DNA of 64,000 nucleotides from Saccoglossus kowalevskii. Its lineage: Eukaryota; Hemichordata; Enteropneusta; Harrimaniidae. The stretch is from positions 494,883 through 558,882 of the forward strand of contig NW_003156236.1 in NCBI RefSeq assembly GCF_000003605.2, written 5' to 3'. Below, one piece after another: positions 27,201-42,200 of this stretch (positions within the stretch are counted from its first letter, which is position 1; each line of letters starts with the position of its first letter). The notes beneath the pieces were generated by a model. It was not told the origin of the DNA. It made no database searches and was given only the letters and a program-made list of their open reading frames with translations. A program made the position numbers and the translations under genes.

Positions 27201-30200
27201 TTTATCAATGCCTAATTGGTAAACACTGCCGTCACAGGATAATATATAAAATGGTTTCTCTGTTTAACTCGCAAATTTGAAAACAAATCTGATACACCCC
27301 AGCGTAAGTATTTCATGATGTGTATGGAGATTCTGTTCTTGTATGTATTTAACTGCAGCTGAAAATGACCACTGTGACTGCGACTGGCGAAAACAGACAC
27401 AGACGTTGACAGACAAATGTCAAACAAAAACATGGCTGAATTTGGGAAAGCATGGTGAAATATGACAATTGATTTCTCTATATTTATTTTATATATCTGA
27501 AATACCTTCCAGTGTATTATAATGAGGGATATTGTCAATATTCTTATATCTAATGAATATAATAAGTTTAAGTCTATCGTCACGGTAGTTTTTTTTGTTC
27601 GCCACATCACCGGAATAATTTACCGCTACGCAAATACTAATTGACAATTAATAATATGCTTAACAACATATAATAGTCTAAAAATAAAAAACAAATTAAA
27701 CTGTAAAAGATGGTTTCCACCACTACTATATCGTCAGATTTAAATTTTACGAGTATTTTGGCTTTTATATGTAAGATGCATCTGATATTAATATTTGATA
27801 TTAATAGGCGTGATATTTTGATGAATCGCTAAACGTAAGTACACCTCAATTCATATTGATATACAATGTATAATATATTTCTTCGTAGATGTATGTTGAA
27901 ATTTTGAAATCTTTTTCTTTATTATTAAATGCCAACGTATCGCACACAAAAAACATAATGTAGAGAAATCAGTAATAGAAGTGCACAGCTTATTCACTAA
28001 GTTGGCTCATCATTTCTCTGACTCAACAAGCATTTACAAACTGGTTCATAAATTATATTCACATGATCTAATCTTAATTTGAACCATTTTTTAAGTTAGT
28101 TAATTAACTATTTTCAAAACTGAAAAAGCCAATTATCTCTAGTGTTCTAGTCGTAAAATTACCAACATAAATGTAAATACATATATTGTCGCTAAAAATT
28201 CAATTCATAATAGCAGGTGAACTTCGATCCCTCCAAATTTTGATCAAGCTACTGATTTGACCAGACCGGTATACATTTCTGAAGAAACGGACTAAACATA
28301 TTCTATGCGTGGCGTATAAAAAGGGGAAGTTTACACACAACTTGCACTATTTTCGTTTTAATGACACAATAAAGGAGCTATCCCTATCATTTGTATGACA
28401 GCAGTTTATTACTCACCGACACACTGGGATACGTCGATCGATCTTCTGCCATGAGTTATGTCATTATCAGGGCACTTATAACATTCTGTCTGGCCTTCAT
28501 CTGGTTGATAGTATCCCATTTCGCATGGCAGACACGTGTCAGAGTCTATATCGTGATACTCACCACTGGGACATTGCACTGAAGAAATAATACATGAATA
28601 GTGAACACTTTGCATCATTGCTCTGAATTGACCTTAAATGCAAATGATCACCGAAATCTCGTTAATTGCGAGACTGACACTGATTATTGTTTAATTCTCT
28701 TATATTGTTGCATCTACCATTTCAGTGAATCACGTGGTAGGTGAAACAGCGGACGCGATGACGGGCGAGAATGGAGCAACACCAAGTCTCGTTACCCTTT
28801 TTCTCTCAACGAGATTTTGGCGGCCATTTACGTCTAAAGACTATTTGATTAAAACGACTTTAGATGCCCGAACACTCCAACATTTTTTGTCTAAGGCCTT
28901 GTATTTGCGCTTTACTGCTTTGAATTGAATCTCCAGACATTGCTTACCGCATGCATCATTATTGTAGGCAAGAACACTTCCGTTCTCACATATCACGATA
29001 GTTGACACTACAAGACTATCCGAATCGATCGTAATTCCACCACTTGTGAAGTTCCCATCTTTGACAGCGACCTCAATGACAAGCGAAGGGTCAACGTCGG
29101 TACTGTAATGCAAATCAGAATATAACCGTGAATTGCGAATTGAGAATTTCACAATTTATTGACGAACCATTTTTCTAAAACTTGCAGAGATTACTTACGC
29201 GTTGCTGGTAAATGAATAATTAATAACAAATGACCCTCCTGTCTGTCGTTTTCGTCTCCTCGCTGAATCGCACTCTATCACGAGGTCGTCAAAATTACAC
29301 TCTCCACCACATATACCATACAGCGTGTTCAGATAATTCATGGTGTCTTTGAAGGATTGAATGAGTTGTCCAATAATGCCCTGATTGCAAGTGCCAGCGT
29401 TTGAGTTTCCTCTCATTTGGCAGTTTACGCCTTGGTTGCCTCTTCCAGGTGCTGCAAGTAAAATTCGTTCATTATCCATTGACATAATGGGAGGTCGCAA
29501 GTAGTACACACCGGAAAATTAAATCTGGAAGTTGTTTTTGATAAACCAAACACATTTTAATTCCACGTGGCGACAGTTGAAATTATTTCTTTGAAATGCA
29601 AAATGGCGTTTTTATAAATGTTATTTCTTGTCATAATGCTGTGGTTCGGAAAATCTACTGTAAAGGTAAAGCTTGAATCAATTTCTGACACATTTTTATG
29701 TTTTTGAGCAAATAAGAAGAAAATAGCGGCACAGAAAACAGAAAATGAAAATGAGCATTTATAGATATTTAGAGGCAGACGTTACGTACAAGGAACTGAC
29801 AGGATTAACCACAATTTACCTGCACATCCTGGAAAAGTGAAGGCCACATCCGAGTTTTGAGGATCAAAGGTACCCTCGGCGCCGCAAATGTAGTATGGCG
29901 GGGGTAAAGTCACAAACCGTTTCCCGGGAAGACATTCAATCACACAGAAATGCCCAGAAGCAAACGGTGAACACACGTGTAGTCCGTTGACTGGTACGTC
30001 GGGATATTCACAGTCAAAAGCTGAAAACAATACAATGACATTTATATAAACAAACTGTTAAAGCTCTGACTGTTACATGTAAGAAAAATCTGGTCCAAGT
30101 ACTGTAAAGGGGGTAATTATTCACTGGGTTTTAATTTAGCTTATTTCGCTGACTGGAAAAATGCGCTAAATTAAAACACAGTGAATATGTAAAATTTAGC

Positions 30201-33200
30201 ATAGAACACATTATCTAAATGACGAAACCGTGAATTTAAAACCCACTGAATATGCCTGAAATGGTAAATCAGTGAAATTTAAACCCAGTGAAAATTAGTC
30301 ATTTTACAGTATGTTACAATGTGTTTTCTGAATTCACAGCGGCTTTTTGCAATATGCGTAGTCGCAAATCACTTCAGAAAAACTAGGATGAGAATTCACT
30401 GCAGTTTGCTCATTTAGGCACATTCCCGATGTGTTTATGGCCGCGTCTTGGCACTACAACAATTCAGGACACTTATTATATAGATGAACTATTGTCTTAT
30501 ACAAAGTGCTTACCACGCGCGACTGTGACGTCATAACACCGGATTACAATTTTCGAAAACAAAAACTATTAGTATACTCACGAAGCACATATAGAAGAAA
30601 ATTGCACTGGGCCGAGTTGTTGGCAGCGTCATATGCAACGTATCCTATGGTGTATGTACCCCAAGAAAACGTGTCACCTACAAAGAAAAACAATTATTGT
30701 GGCGTTTAGCTACTTTGTGCGAGTTGCGCCCTCATCGATGATTACACATCCAACTATCATTCTATTATGACTAATACGGCAACTTATGATTACGTAATTA
30801 CCTATGGCAAAAGTCTGTTCCACACGGACCACACCGACATCATCTGTGAAAATCGGTTCTTCCCATTCACCAACGGAGAGACTACTATCAGGGTTAATTA
30901 TTCTAGTCGTATTTGGACAGGATATAACGACAGGAGGCACTTTATCTGGAAGATAATTATTTAGATATATATTATAATGTATATGTTTCATAGCATAGCG
31001 TTTTCACACCTGAAAAACCACAGGCTACATATCTTTCAGTTTGTTCATGTAAACCTACTCAATTGGCCCATCTATTTTGGTTAAAGTTTCTCGTATTATA
31101 TGTCTTAACCTTCACAACAAACATATTCGTGGTTTGTAGTAGAAACATAATGGGTATTTTTATTCTATATTCTACTGCGTTGTCACTTGTGTGATTGTTT
31201 CTACAGTTGTTGAAAATGGCAGTGCTTTCATGTGGGAGACATGCAATAAAAAGTACTTTACACGAAACATGGCTTTGTTCGAAGACCTGATATTAAAACT
31301 AAAAAACTTAATAAATAAATGCTAATTAGTATGATCACTTGTTGTCAGTATTACCAAGATAACTGTTAAATATAAAGTTCCGAATAAAGAGAAATATTCT
31401 TTTCGGTAAGCTGATTAAAAACTTTAGTGAAACTGAGATGCTTTTCGCATGTGTCATGATTATTATTAAAATGCGTCACTTAACGCAAGCGTAATATACT
31501 ATTAGTGTAAAGAAACGTAAGTGTGAATCTCCTAATTACCTATAACGGTATTACAATCGGAACCTGTGTGACCAATAGAACAGCTCGTTCCTCCGCATTG
31601 GGATGGTCTCACTACTTGAACATTTCCGGTAAGATCTTGGTCCATCTGAACCCACAAGATAACATCGCCGAGTGGATTAGAACAATTCGATGCAAGTAGT
31701 TGGATGTCTTCTAAGGATAACACTTGAGAGTGCACGTTGACCTGGGTCAGGTCGCCATTAAAGGCAAAATATTCATCGAGTGCGCCGTTTTCATCATAGC
31801 TTTGACCTAGCACAATGATGCACCTAAGATAAAGAATAGAACAGTAACCATAACAATACATGTTTATGCGGTTGCATCCACAGTTCTCTCACAACACTAC
31901 ACATAAACTGACAGTTTTAAAACTATAACAGAATATACATGTAATCCATAAATGTTTTAATAATTTATCTAATAATCGAATCTACTTACATATCTTGATC
32001 CGAAACATCCGTCCACGAAAGTGAGGATACTGGAGCACCATCTACAAAGATGGCCACAGCGCCCTCAGACACAATCAGAGCCACGTGATGCCAGGTGCCG
32101 TCGTTAACCCCAGTGACGTCTTGATCGAGTACAATCAGAACTTCATTCGCTAGATTCTCGCTGTAAGAAACATGTTATATGTTACAAGCTGGAAAAATAT
32201 ACCTATATAACAACATAAAAATAAATGTCCCATCATCTAAACACGTCGGACGATTGATTAGACAAAGATGTAATGATAAAGACACATAATACACTCACCC
32301 TCCATATACTGCGATTGTGAAGAAGGTACCAGTCGAGCCTGCATTAGCAAATCTCACCCACAGGGACACACTAAAATCATTGATACATTGGTACTGCGTC
32401 GATAGGGACATAGACATGTCTGTTCCAGTCAGGAATAAATCAAAATCAGCTGATTTCTCTGAAAAAAAAACATATTGTAATAATTAATGATTTTTTAGTA
32501 TTATATAAATGCTAACATTCTAGCAATTTGATGGGAAAACCACAAACCTTTGTCGCATAAGACACCATCGTAGGCTGGCAGGCATTCGCAGGTAAATGTC
32601 ATAAGGCCATCGTGACATGTCGCACCATTTTGACATGTATCCTGACAATCATCGATGTTATTGTCACAAAAAAATCCGTCAAATCCATCGATGCATTGGC
32701 AGGAGTAGCTTCCAATCGTGTCAATACAGGTAGCATTGTTCTGGCACGGAAACTCATCACATTCGTTGATGTTTTCATCGCATATCTCCCCTTCAAATCC
32801 TAGAGTTAAAGTTAGAGAAACACATCATGTTTAAAGCCGCATTTCTCTGATAACTAGAAAACAGTTTATATAGATTTCCCTGTAAAGGGCACGACTCTTC
32901 ATTCACTGGATCATTCACTTACAACAGTCATGAGATTTATAATAATTTACATACCTGCAGCACAAATGCAACTGAAGGCATTAAACGCATCCTGACAAGT
33001 GGCACCGTTTTCACAAGGATCTCCACTACAATCATCCGTGTCTTGATCACAATTTTGACCGCTATATCCAGTCGGGCACCTAATGGCAAAAGATAACAAT
33101 GGTTCAGTTTATAGTATTCTCAACTCTATTTCTATAACACTGATTTACAAATGTACTATAGTAGCTATAATCATTATCTGTTCTTTTAAAATAGGGGTTA

Positions 33201-36200
33201 ATTTATAAAAGAAAATGGTATAGAAAGCCACGGAAAGCATTCAACTAGTTTTAGACACGTTTTAGCAGCCTTTATAAAATTGTATAAGTAATTTTGTTAA
33301 ATGTTCTGCTTGTTTTATCGAATAAATACAAAAATATATTACGAAAATGTNNNNNNNNNNNNNNNNNNNNNNNNNNNNNNNNNNNNNNNNNNNNNNNNNN
33401 NNNNNNNNNNNNNNNNNNNNNNNNNNNNNNNNNNNNNNNNNNNNNNNNNNNNNNNNNNNNNNNNNNNNNNNNNNNNNNNNNNNNNNNNNNNNNNNNNNNN
33501 NNNNNNNNNNNNNNNNNNNNNNNNNNNNNNNNNNNNNNNNNNNNNNNNNNNNNNNNNNNNNNNNNNNNNNNNNNNNNNNNNNNNNNNNNNNNNNNNNGTC
33601 AAGTTCATGTCCAAAGTTTACTGAATACGTAGTATTGTATTTTGTTACATAATTCATATGTTTAACATAGAAATATGACTGAACTTACTGGCAGGTATAA
33701 CCATTAACAAGGTCGGTACAAATACCCCCATTCTCACAAGGAACATTGGCACATTCATCGATATTCACATCGCATGTTAAACCAGAGAAACCCGCGACGC
33801 AACTGCATTCGAACGAGTTTATTAGGTCGGTACAGTTTGCACCGTTCTTACACGGATTCGAACCACACTCGTCCACTTCCTCCTGCAAGACATTTAAACA
33901 ATAGTATACGATTGAGTTAAATTAATTAAAATGAGGAGTAAAGGGGGTATGTACGATTCCGTGATTTCATTCTCGTTTCTAGTTCATACGAGCACCATGT
34001 TGAGATAACCACAGCTGGTAGATTAGCTCATATAATGTTTGTAATAGACCTCGTCTTTGGTTTCTGCACCTACCTCGCAATAATAACCAGTGTAACCATA
34101 GATACAACGGCATACATAGTCTTCGGCATCGATAAGAACTACACACGTGGCATTGTTTCCACATGGATCGGGATAACATGGCGCAGATTGCTCATCGCAG
34201 TATTCGCCTACAATTTAAAAACGTAGAAAGTGATAGTCAATTTTAATTGTTACCTTCCAAAATAAAAATAATGCATGCTAATTATATGTTTGCTGATTAT
34301 AATTTGTACCGACATTCGTCAGTAATACTCCGATTTCAGATTAAACTTCCGGGATTAATATAGTAGTTATAAAATTGTGAACTATTCAATGAGTAACAAA
34401 ACAATTTACCTCCCCATCCGTAGACACAATCACAGGTGAACTCTTCAAGGCCATCGACACAAGTTCCTCCATTTTGGCAATTGACACCAATACAGTCATC
34501 GATGTTGTTCTGGCATCTAGAACCTTCATAACCATTAGGACAGATGCATGAGTAGGCATTATTCCCGTCTTGACATGTGGCTCCATTCATACAGGGACCC
34601 GGTGCGCATTCATCTAAAAAACAATAATAATATATAAACAACGTCGACATTCACACAGCCCTCAATTCGTAGTCCAGATACAAGAATTTAAAAGGCAATA
34701 GACACACAAAATTACTCATGACTGAATGAGCAACCATATCCTGCACTTATTTATAAATATACTTTGGTGTGACTAATGTACCATACCTTCCAGTAGATTT
34801 GACCAGAATTCCCAAACAGTTTCCGTGCTGCTTATGCGGCATGTACATCAATACATCATGATGACAAGTTGCTTAAACAATGGGATATTAAGGAGTATTC
34901 GTTTGGGTATTGGTGGCAAATTTGTAATGTTCACTTCGTACTCGTATGTACTGTTTACTTGCCAACTTATCGTTTGGAAAGCATATTACGTACTTTGGTT
35001 ATTTTGACGGAACTTACCGATATTTTCATCACACAGGACGCCTTCAAATCCAGGTTCGCACTCACATCTAAACGCATTCAACAAATCCTCACAGTAGATT
35101 TCGTGATCGCAGGGATCCCCATCACATTCATTCGTCTCCTCATCGCATTGGTCTCCTTGGTAACCAGGTACGCAATCACATCTATATGAACCGACTAGAT
35201 CGTTGCAGGTAGCACCGTTTTGACAGGGGTCAAATGCGCATTCATCCCTGTCGATTTCACACAAATCTCCTATGTAACCATCCACACAGCTACACACGTA
35301 CGATGAGAAGCGAAGTTCACACTGACCTCCATTCTGACAGGGGCCGCTGTCACACAACGCTGGCAACTCACATCGATCTCTGCAAATCATAAGAAGATAT
35401 AATAATTTCTATGGGATTATTTTGTTGTATAGTATGTTCATCACAACATAATATAGCTAAATGCAGATAAATTATGGCATACATTATAACAACATATCCT
35501 CTGATGTCTTTAAATAGTAAGCCTATCATACCGAGAATAATACTATCCGTTGCATATGAGTTTTACGTGCGTGTAAAAGTCTACTTTGTTAAGCACTGCC
35601 CTACATCCAACCATTACGTTAACGTTATTCAAGGAGCGATCATCTATCGTTATCAAAGTGGATAAACACCGATTGAGTGGTTCAATCAATAAGTCACACA
35701 TATGTGTATTGTATATTAAAGTAGTGTTCGCATTTCACCGAAATCACAAATTAGTCATAATTTTTGACAAAATTGGTCATAAATCGCATGACAATGTTCA
35801 TTAGTTTATTGTGTACAATCATGAAGCTAATGTCTCATGGTACAATGAAATAGCATTATTTTGTGTGTTACAGTAAACCTTTTTGAGAAACGTGTCCTAA
35901 TATTTCTTGAAAATTGCAATTTTTAGAACAATTCCATAGAACACATGTTAAAGAAAATTACATTTTTGTCACTTTTTAAAACCCAGATTTTTTAAATAAT
36001 TCAGAACAACTAAAAAAGTTCTCCATCATTAACATTATATGATTTTTTCAGCCTATGTCACCAGGCTATATTTTGAGATATTGCATAATATCTCCGTCGT
36101 AGGAATCTATGGTAAAAGTGTTATACTGGTGTCAAAATGGCGACTTTCCACTAAAATACAACCATCAATTTCTTTAAAAAAAGGCTGGTGACCCCCAACT

Positions 36201-39200
36201 TTTTTTCGGTCAAAATCCTTATATTGTCTTGGAGTACAGTTTATTGCAAAATGAATACATTCGGGGTAATTTAATTTATGAGTATGCTTCTACCTTAAGC
36301 TGATAAAGTAAGTTGATAACGGTTGTACTTCACTTTAATCATTTTTGTATATAAATAAATTACACGATATCGAACTCATTTTGGTATGTACAATCGAAAA
36401 TCATATCAAACCAAACCAAAGTTCATCTAAGATGTTCGGTTTCATTACACGATTACGTAACTACTACGTATGTTCATATACTTAACATAAAATCAAGTGT
36501 ACAAGAAAGGTATTACTCACCCTTTGTAAAGATTAGTACACTCACAGGTATAGTTGAGTGGGCCATAACTTGAACACGTACCGCCAGACAGACACGGTAA
36601 CAACTCAACACAAATGTCGTAATCTGACGAAAATGAGAAAGCATACTAAAAGTTAGAAATAACAATGTTACAACAAACGAAGACACATATATTACAATAT
36701 TGAACACGGGATTCGAACACGCTATGCGGACAAGCACCCCCAACCCACAGGCAGACTCGCCACCTACAGCGCCACTCACACGAACAATTGACATTGTTGC
36801 ACCTTGACGATAACGAGGTTAACATCTATAAGTTTCAGGTTAAGTTTTACAGTATATGCCAATAAAAATAACAGTTTGATTTACCATACATACTGTCCAT
36901 TATTTTAATTATGTTAAAGGGCAGTGGTCGTCGCGCTGCGTATGTGCGACATTTGTGTTGATAAACATTGATTTACCCACAATCCAATGCGCTCTTCAAA
37001 TGGAATTCACAAGTATGAGGTTTGCCCTAGGCGCGACTTGCACTGATTACCGCCGGTGACTCCTTCGATACCTTCCAATCACCTAAAAATTACCTAATTA
37101 AAGCTTAGGAACGTCTCAGTTCGTACTCGTTGATCTGCGCAACAGTCAAAGTCGCCATCTTTGTTTATATGAGACCCATATATCTCACGCATGCGTGGCG
37201 CGACGACTACCGCCATTTAATTACACAACTTACCAACGCAAAGGTCAGCACTGGAAGACCCAGGAGCTAATGTCCCCATTCCACTGGGGCATGGTTCACA
37301 TCCCGTTGCTCGGCTATCGTTTTGATAGGTATGGCGGGGACATTGTTGACATGGCGATAGACCAGTATTAGAAAACGACCCAGGTTCGCAGAAATCTGTA
37401 ATAATTGTAAACCCTTGTTAAATATGTATAAAATGTATATTTTAATGATATATGTGTTGAACATTTATTATCAGACACTTCAAATCCCGAAGCTTCTTCG
37501 ATAGTATGAATCGGATTATGATTTACCTCTGCAGCTTGACTCCGATACAGCAACGCCGTATGTTGATGTGTCATTTGGACAGGGTGTGCAACTTGTCGAC
37601 CCGTACTCAGACTGAAATGTAGCAATCTCACAACGTCGGCATGGTGCAACTCCGTTGGTAGAATAGAATCCTGGCCTACATAGTTCTGAAACACAACAAA
37701 GTGGTATTTGTCATTTACATATCACATCCGGGACATTCATACAGCTTGAAAGAAACCCAGTGAGCTCACATAAAAGATAATGATTTCGAATTCCTTCTAG
37801 GAAACACTCTTTATACGTACCTCGACACTCTTCGTCATTCTTTGTGTGTTCTTGCAATGTGCTGTAACCAGCAGGGCACTGTTGACATGACGTCTGACCG
37901 GTCATATTCTGGTATGTACCTATAGGGCAGCTGAGACAAGCGTCGCCGTCATCGAACGTTCCGGGCGTACACGTCACTTTTGTAGGAGAAAATAATTAGA
38001 CATTGTTGGTCATAAAATATTTAGAAATACACATTCCAACTAGTTTTAGTATACTAGATACAACTTCATTTCTCAGTCATAACCCACTTAGCGGAAAACA
38101 TCGTTGCAGGCCCTCTAGCCCTCTAGACAAAGCCATACTGTGACGACTCTCCCGCTTTAAGACAGTCACCCGCCAAAACAAATCTATCTGCCTCATTATG
38201 ACGTCAAAGAATCGTTTAGCCGCTAACGGGCATTGACTTGCTGCCACCGTGACGATGAATTTCAAGTCCAATAACACAAACACACACCATCCGTTACAGA
38301 CTTAACAGAGAGACATATAGAACATCGTCCCGTATTTCGATATCCAAAGTTCGTCGAATTAAAAGATGGTGGAAACTTCACAACTTACAACAATAGCATC
38401 CTCGTGTAATTGACCCTTGAGGGCAACAGCATCCCTGGAATTCTTCAGTAGGGGAACCCTGTAAAATAATCTCTGGGCAGGTAGCAGCCTGACTTTCTAT
38501 TACTAGTATACTAGAAAGTTCATTGTACGACGTTAGAATGAAATCCATAATCCGCTCCCCGCATATAGATACCGCTGTCCTGTTGGTATTGCCAGGCAAC
38601 GCTACAACACTCATTGAAATAGATGCGCTGACCTTTATTGAAAAACAAAAACATAGTAATTATTTGACAAAATGATAATTTTCGTTTAAAAAACAACAAC
38701 TGATACTCATGTAATTCGAACCATTAGATATTTCATTGCTAAGCCGACAAGAAAGTATGTGTGAAACTTTTTTTTTTCGAAGAATTGGTATATTCCATAA
38801 GTCGACCAATTCCTATCTTAGTCATCATATCACGTCAAGTCGCTGGATTGTTGTTTTGAACATATACAAATGCCAGGTGTTATTAGAAATCAAAATGATG
38901 AAATTGCTACATATCAACGCCAATTGTTATATTTATATAACAGTCGCAGGTGATTGTTATTTTGATTTATTTCTGAAAGAAGCACAAATAAGAACAAGTC
39001 ACGTACAATGTGTTAACTTGTTTTAATTTTATCGTATATCATTGGTGCAATTATTCCACTTTTCAGGCTGAAAAGACTTTATCTTCTACGATTTTACGAA
39101 TACTCACATTTTGACCATCAATCATGGCAGAGGTATCAGTCAGTACAATCTGTACTGTGTCAGCAATGTCACTGCAAAGGACTGATAGCTGCGGATCTAA

Positions 39201-42200
39201 CGACTGTATTATATATTCTAATATACTCTCGTAGTAAGCTGTGCACGACAATGGAATTGATGTTGTCGCTGTATACACGCCCCCAATAGTCAGGCAATAA
39301 TCCGGAACTTCGAGTTCTAATAGATGCAATGGAGAACATGTTAATTACACGTCCAAACAATTAAATGATGCGTTAGTTTATTTATGTTTCAAATATATAT
39401 AAATGTTATAATAAACTAACCCACACAATCAGGAACATAGTTATGCGGGTGCCATTTCCCTTCAAGTCTGCATGAATACATATTGCCGGGAGTGCCGATC
39501 TCTTGTATGAAGTCGTATCCACTCGGACAAGCCAGGGAACAGGAATAACCACCAAATAATCCTGGTACTAAACCAGTACACGCCTTTTGCCCACCTTCTG
39601 GGGTTTCGAGAGACCAATCTGGACACGACTCCGCTGATGAAATATTAAATATTATTGGAGTTATTATTATCAAATGATATAAATCGTGTTATATTATAAA
39701 AAGATATAATCTTCTCTACATGTCAATACAATGTAATAAAAATCCAGACAGTCTGATTGGTCCATGCGAGCGGACTAACCATTCACATCAAAGCAGGGAA
39801 TCACAAAATATGTTAACACCTTATGATGTTGATCTCTGTACACAATGGTTTTTGAATTATTAATATTATTATTAAAAAACACTCTTGTAGTTTATGATGT
39901 TGGCCAAAATATATGTGTCGTTTAAATCCGCGCAGGTTGGAGACGTCATTTTAAATAACCCCAGCTACAACTTCTTCACGCATGTCCAGTGAATTTCAAG
40001 AACTATGGAACAGATACGAACCCGTAATTATTATAATGACGGCTTAAAAATAACCGTTTCTCAAACGCAATAAGGAGAATTATCGAATGGCTTTTATGCA
40101 AATGACCCTGAACGCTGCAAGTTGTTTTAAATACGTAAGTTACGACCATTGTGTTTGTTTTGGCCTTCAGAAGCTGCGAAATGGATACATAGATTAAACA
40201 GATTATGAAATTTGTGACCCTACAATATCAGATTTATGAAACAAATGTAGTCATTTTTTATATATTTGTTTTTAAATATTATTCTTCGTATCTCTCAAAG
40301 ATTTGCACTATACTTTTGCAAGGAGTGCTGACATTCGATATATTATATTCAATATTATTGTGGTGTTTAGTTATTGAGAATCAGAGTTATTTTAGTGATA
40401 TATTCTATCACATGTTATGGGATTTGGTGTACGAATTAGCAGTGTAGTGCAGGTTCTAGTTGTAGATCACATTTCAAGACTTATATACAGCTGTAGTACT
40501 CAGTACGCGGAAATGAGTAGGTAGTCTTACTAAATCAGCAAAAACTCTAAAAGTATATTTCAACTACACTAACCAAGATGTTTGACACAAAATACGAGCA
40601 AAACAGTTTTTATTTTACTTTCATGCTATTTCTCCAAAAAGTAAACTACGACGAATTTAAGTGTAATTTCATACCAAGATATACACGTCCCTGTCCGTGA
40701 AGATATTCATGTATTTTTACGTAGATATATTTGAAACAGACGACCGATCCTGTGACTGGAAATGGTGTTGCTGGCGTTATTTGATCAGTCCAATATTAAG
40801 AACAAAATCTTCTAACTTAATTATTGTGTGTTTTTATTCACAATACTGACAGTATTGTAACCGTTTAGTCAACCATTATATGCAGACAGTTTTAAACAAA
40901 ATATGTACTGTTTATAGCTAGAAACACAATCTAATACCATTAAATGCTATTAAATAATTTGAGACACGGTTTTCGCGATAACCATACATATTTTGTGACG
41001 AATTATTTTTCTCGTTCCCGTTCAAATATACATTGTAATTGTCAAGCGGTAGATGGCACTAAAAGATTCGGGACTAAAAAAAACCCATTATAATCGATAC
41101 ATACGTTCCACCCAAGCTACGAATTCACAAGTAGCTTCATTTCCAGACATGTCCTGCGCTGTTACCGTGACTGTCAAATAGTTTACGTTGGATACAGTGG
41201 TACCGTTTGGTGGTTCATACGTAATACTTGCAATTCCGACATTGTCAGTTGCAGTTGCATGTGGGTAGATTATGTCAATTTCTAGTTCGTCGGTCAGTGT
41301 AAGGAAGCTCTCTGGACAGTATATTACAGGTGGCGATGTGTCTGAACATACAGAAATATATAATGAATATCATTAGTATGAAACAAACAAACAAACAAAC
41401 ACAAACAAACAAACAAACAACAACAGTAAATGTATATTTCATACGTGTTTTACTTACCCAAACATACTGGTGCAGTGCCATTCCAAAGGAATTCTTGAAC
41501 TACGTCCACTTCTACTTGGACATCTCTTCTCTTTCGGTTCGATCCAGTCACTTCCTCTACAAAAAACGACAACATTATTGTAAGACATATATTACCGTAT
41601 TACGTATAGTTATTTGTTGTATCGTCATCAACACTTAAACTGCAAATAATACTTATAGAATATACCCACAGTTAATTTTGTTAACTATAACCTAAACTGT
41701 TCAAGACAAGTGTTGTGAGATATGATAGACTTAGATGGAGTGTTATTATAAGGTTATCGTTACATGTATACGTGAATAAAATAAAGCATAGCACTAAAGT
41801 TGTGATCGATAAACAACTGATACACGAGTGTTCGATACAGCGCCGGTGAACACATTTACGAATCTATTTTAAAGATGATATTGTGCGTGACAGATGACCG
41901 AGCCTTTCAAATTGACTGGCTATGTAACACATACTGCACATGTTTTGCTCGAGTTCATAACCAGTCGAACAGCAAAGCTCAGCAAGGTCTTCTCTTGGAT
42001 TTGCATCTGCTGTAAGACCTGGACAATCGCCGTTTTCATCGACAGACGCGAGACCGGCAAATGCGCTGGGATAGTTTGTCATGAAAAACAATTCTTGTAA
42101 ACCGCAACCGGTCAAATCTGCTACGGAGTATCCAGGGTTCACTGGGTCGTTAGGCTCAATCATCCAATCAATCAATACACCCACCTGTGGATATTTGCCA

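Noticed and set aside
33262-33657. Frames over the second N gap
   Set aside because: Artefacts of N. The region is intron between two EGF exons that join in phase.
36700-36785. True tRNA gene
   Set aside because: A good B box but no cloverleaf: acceptor and anticodon stems do not pair. At best it is a SINE fragment.
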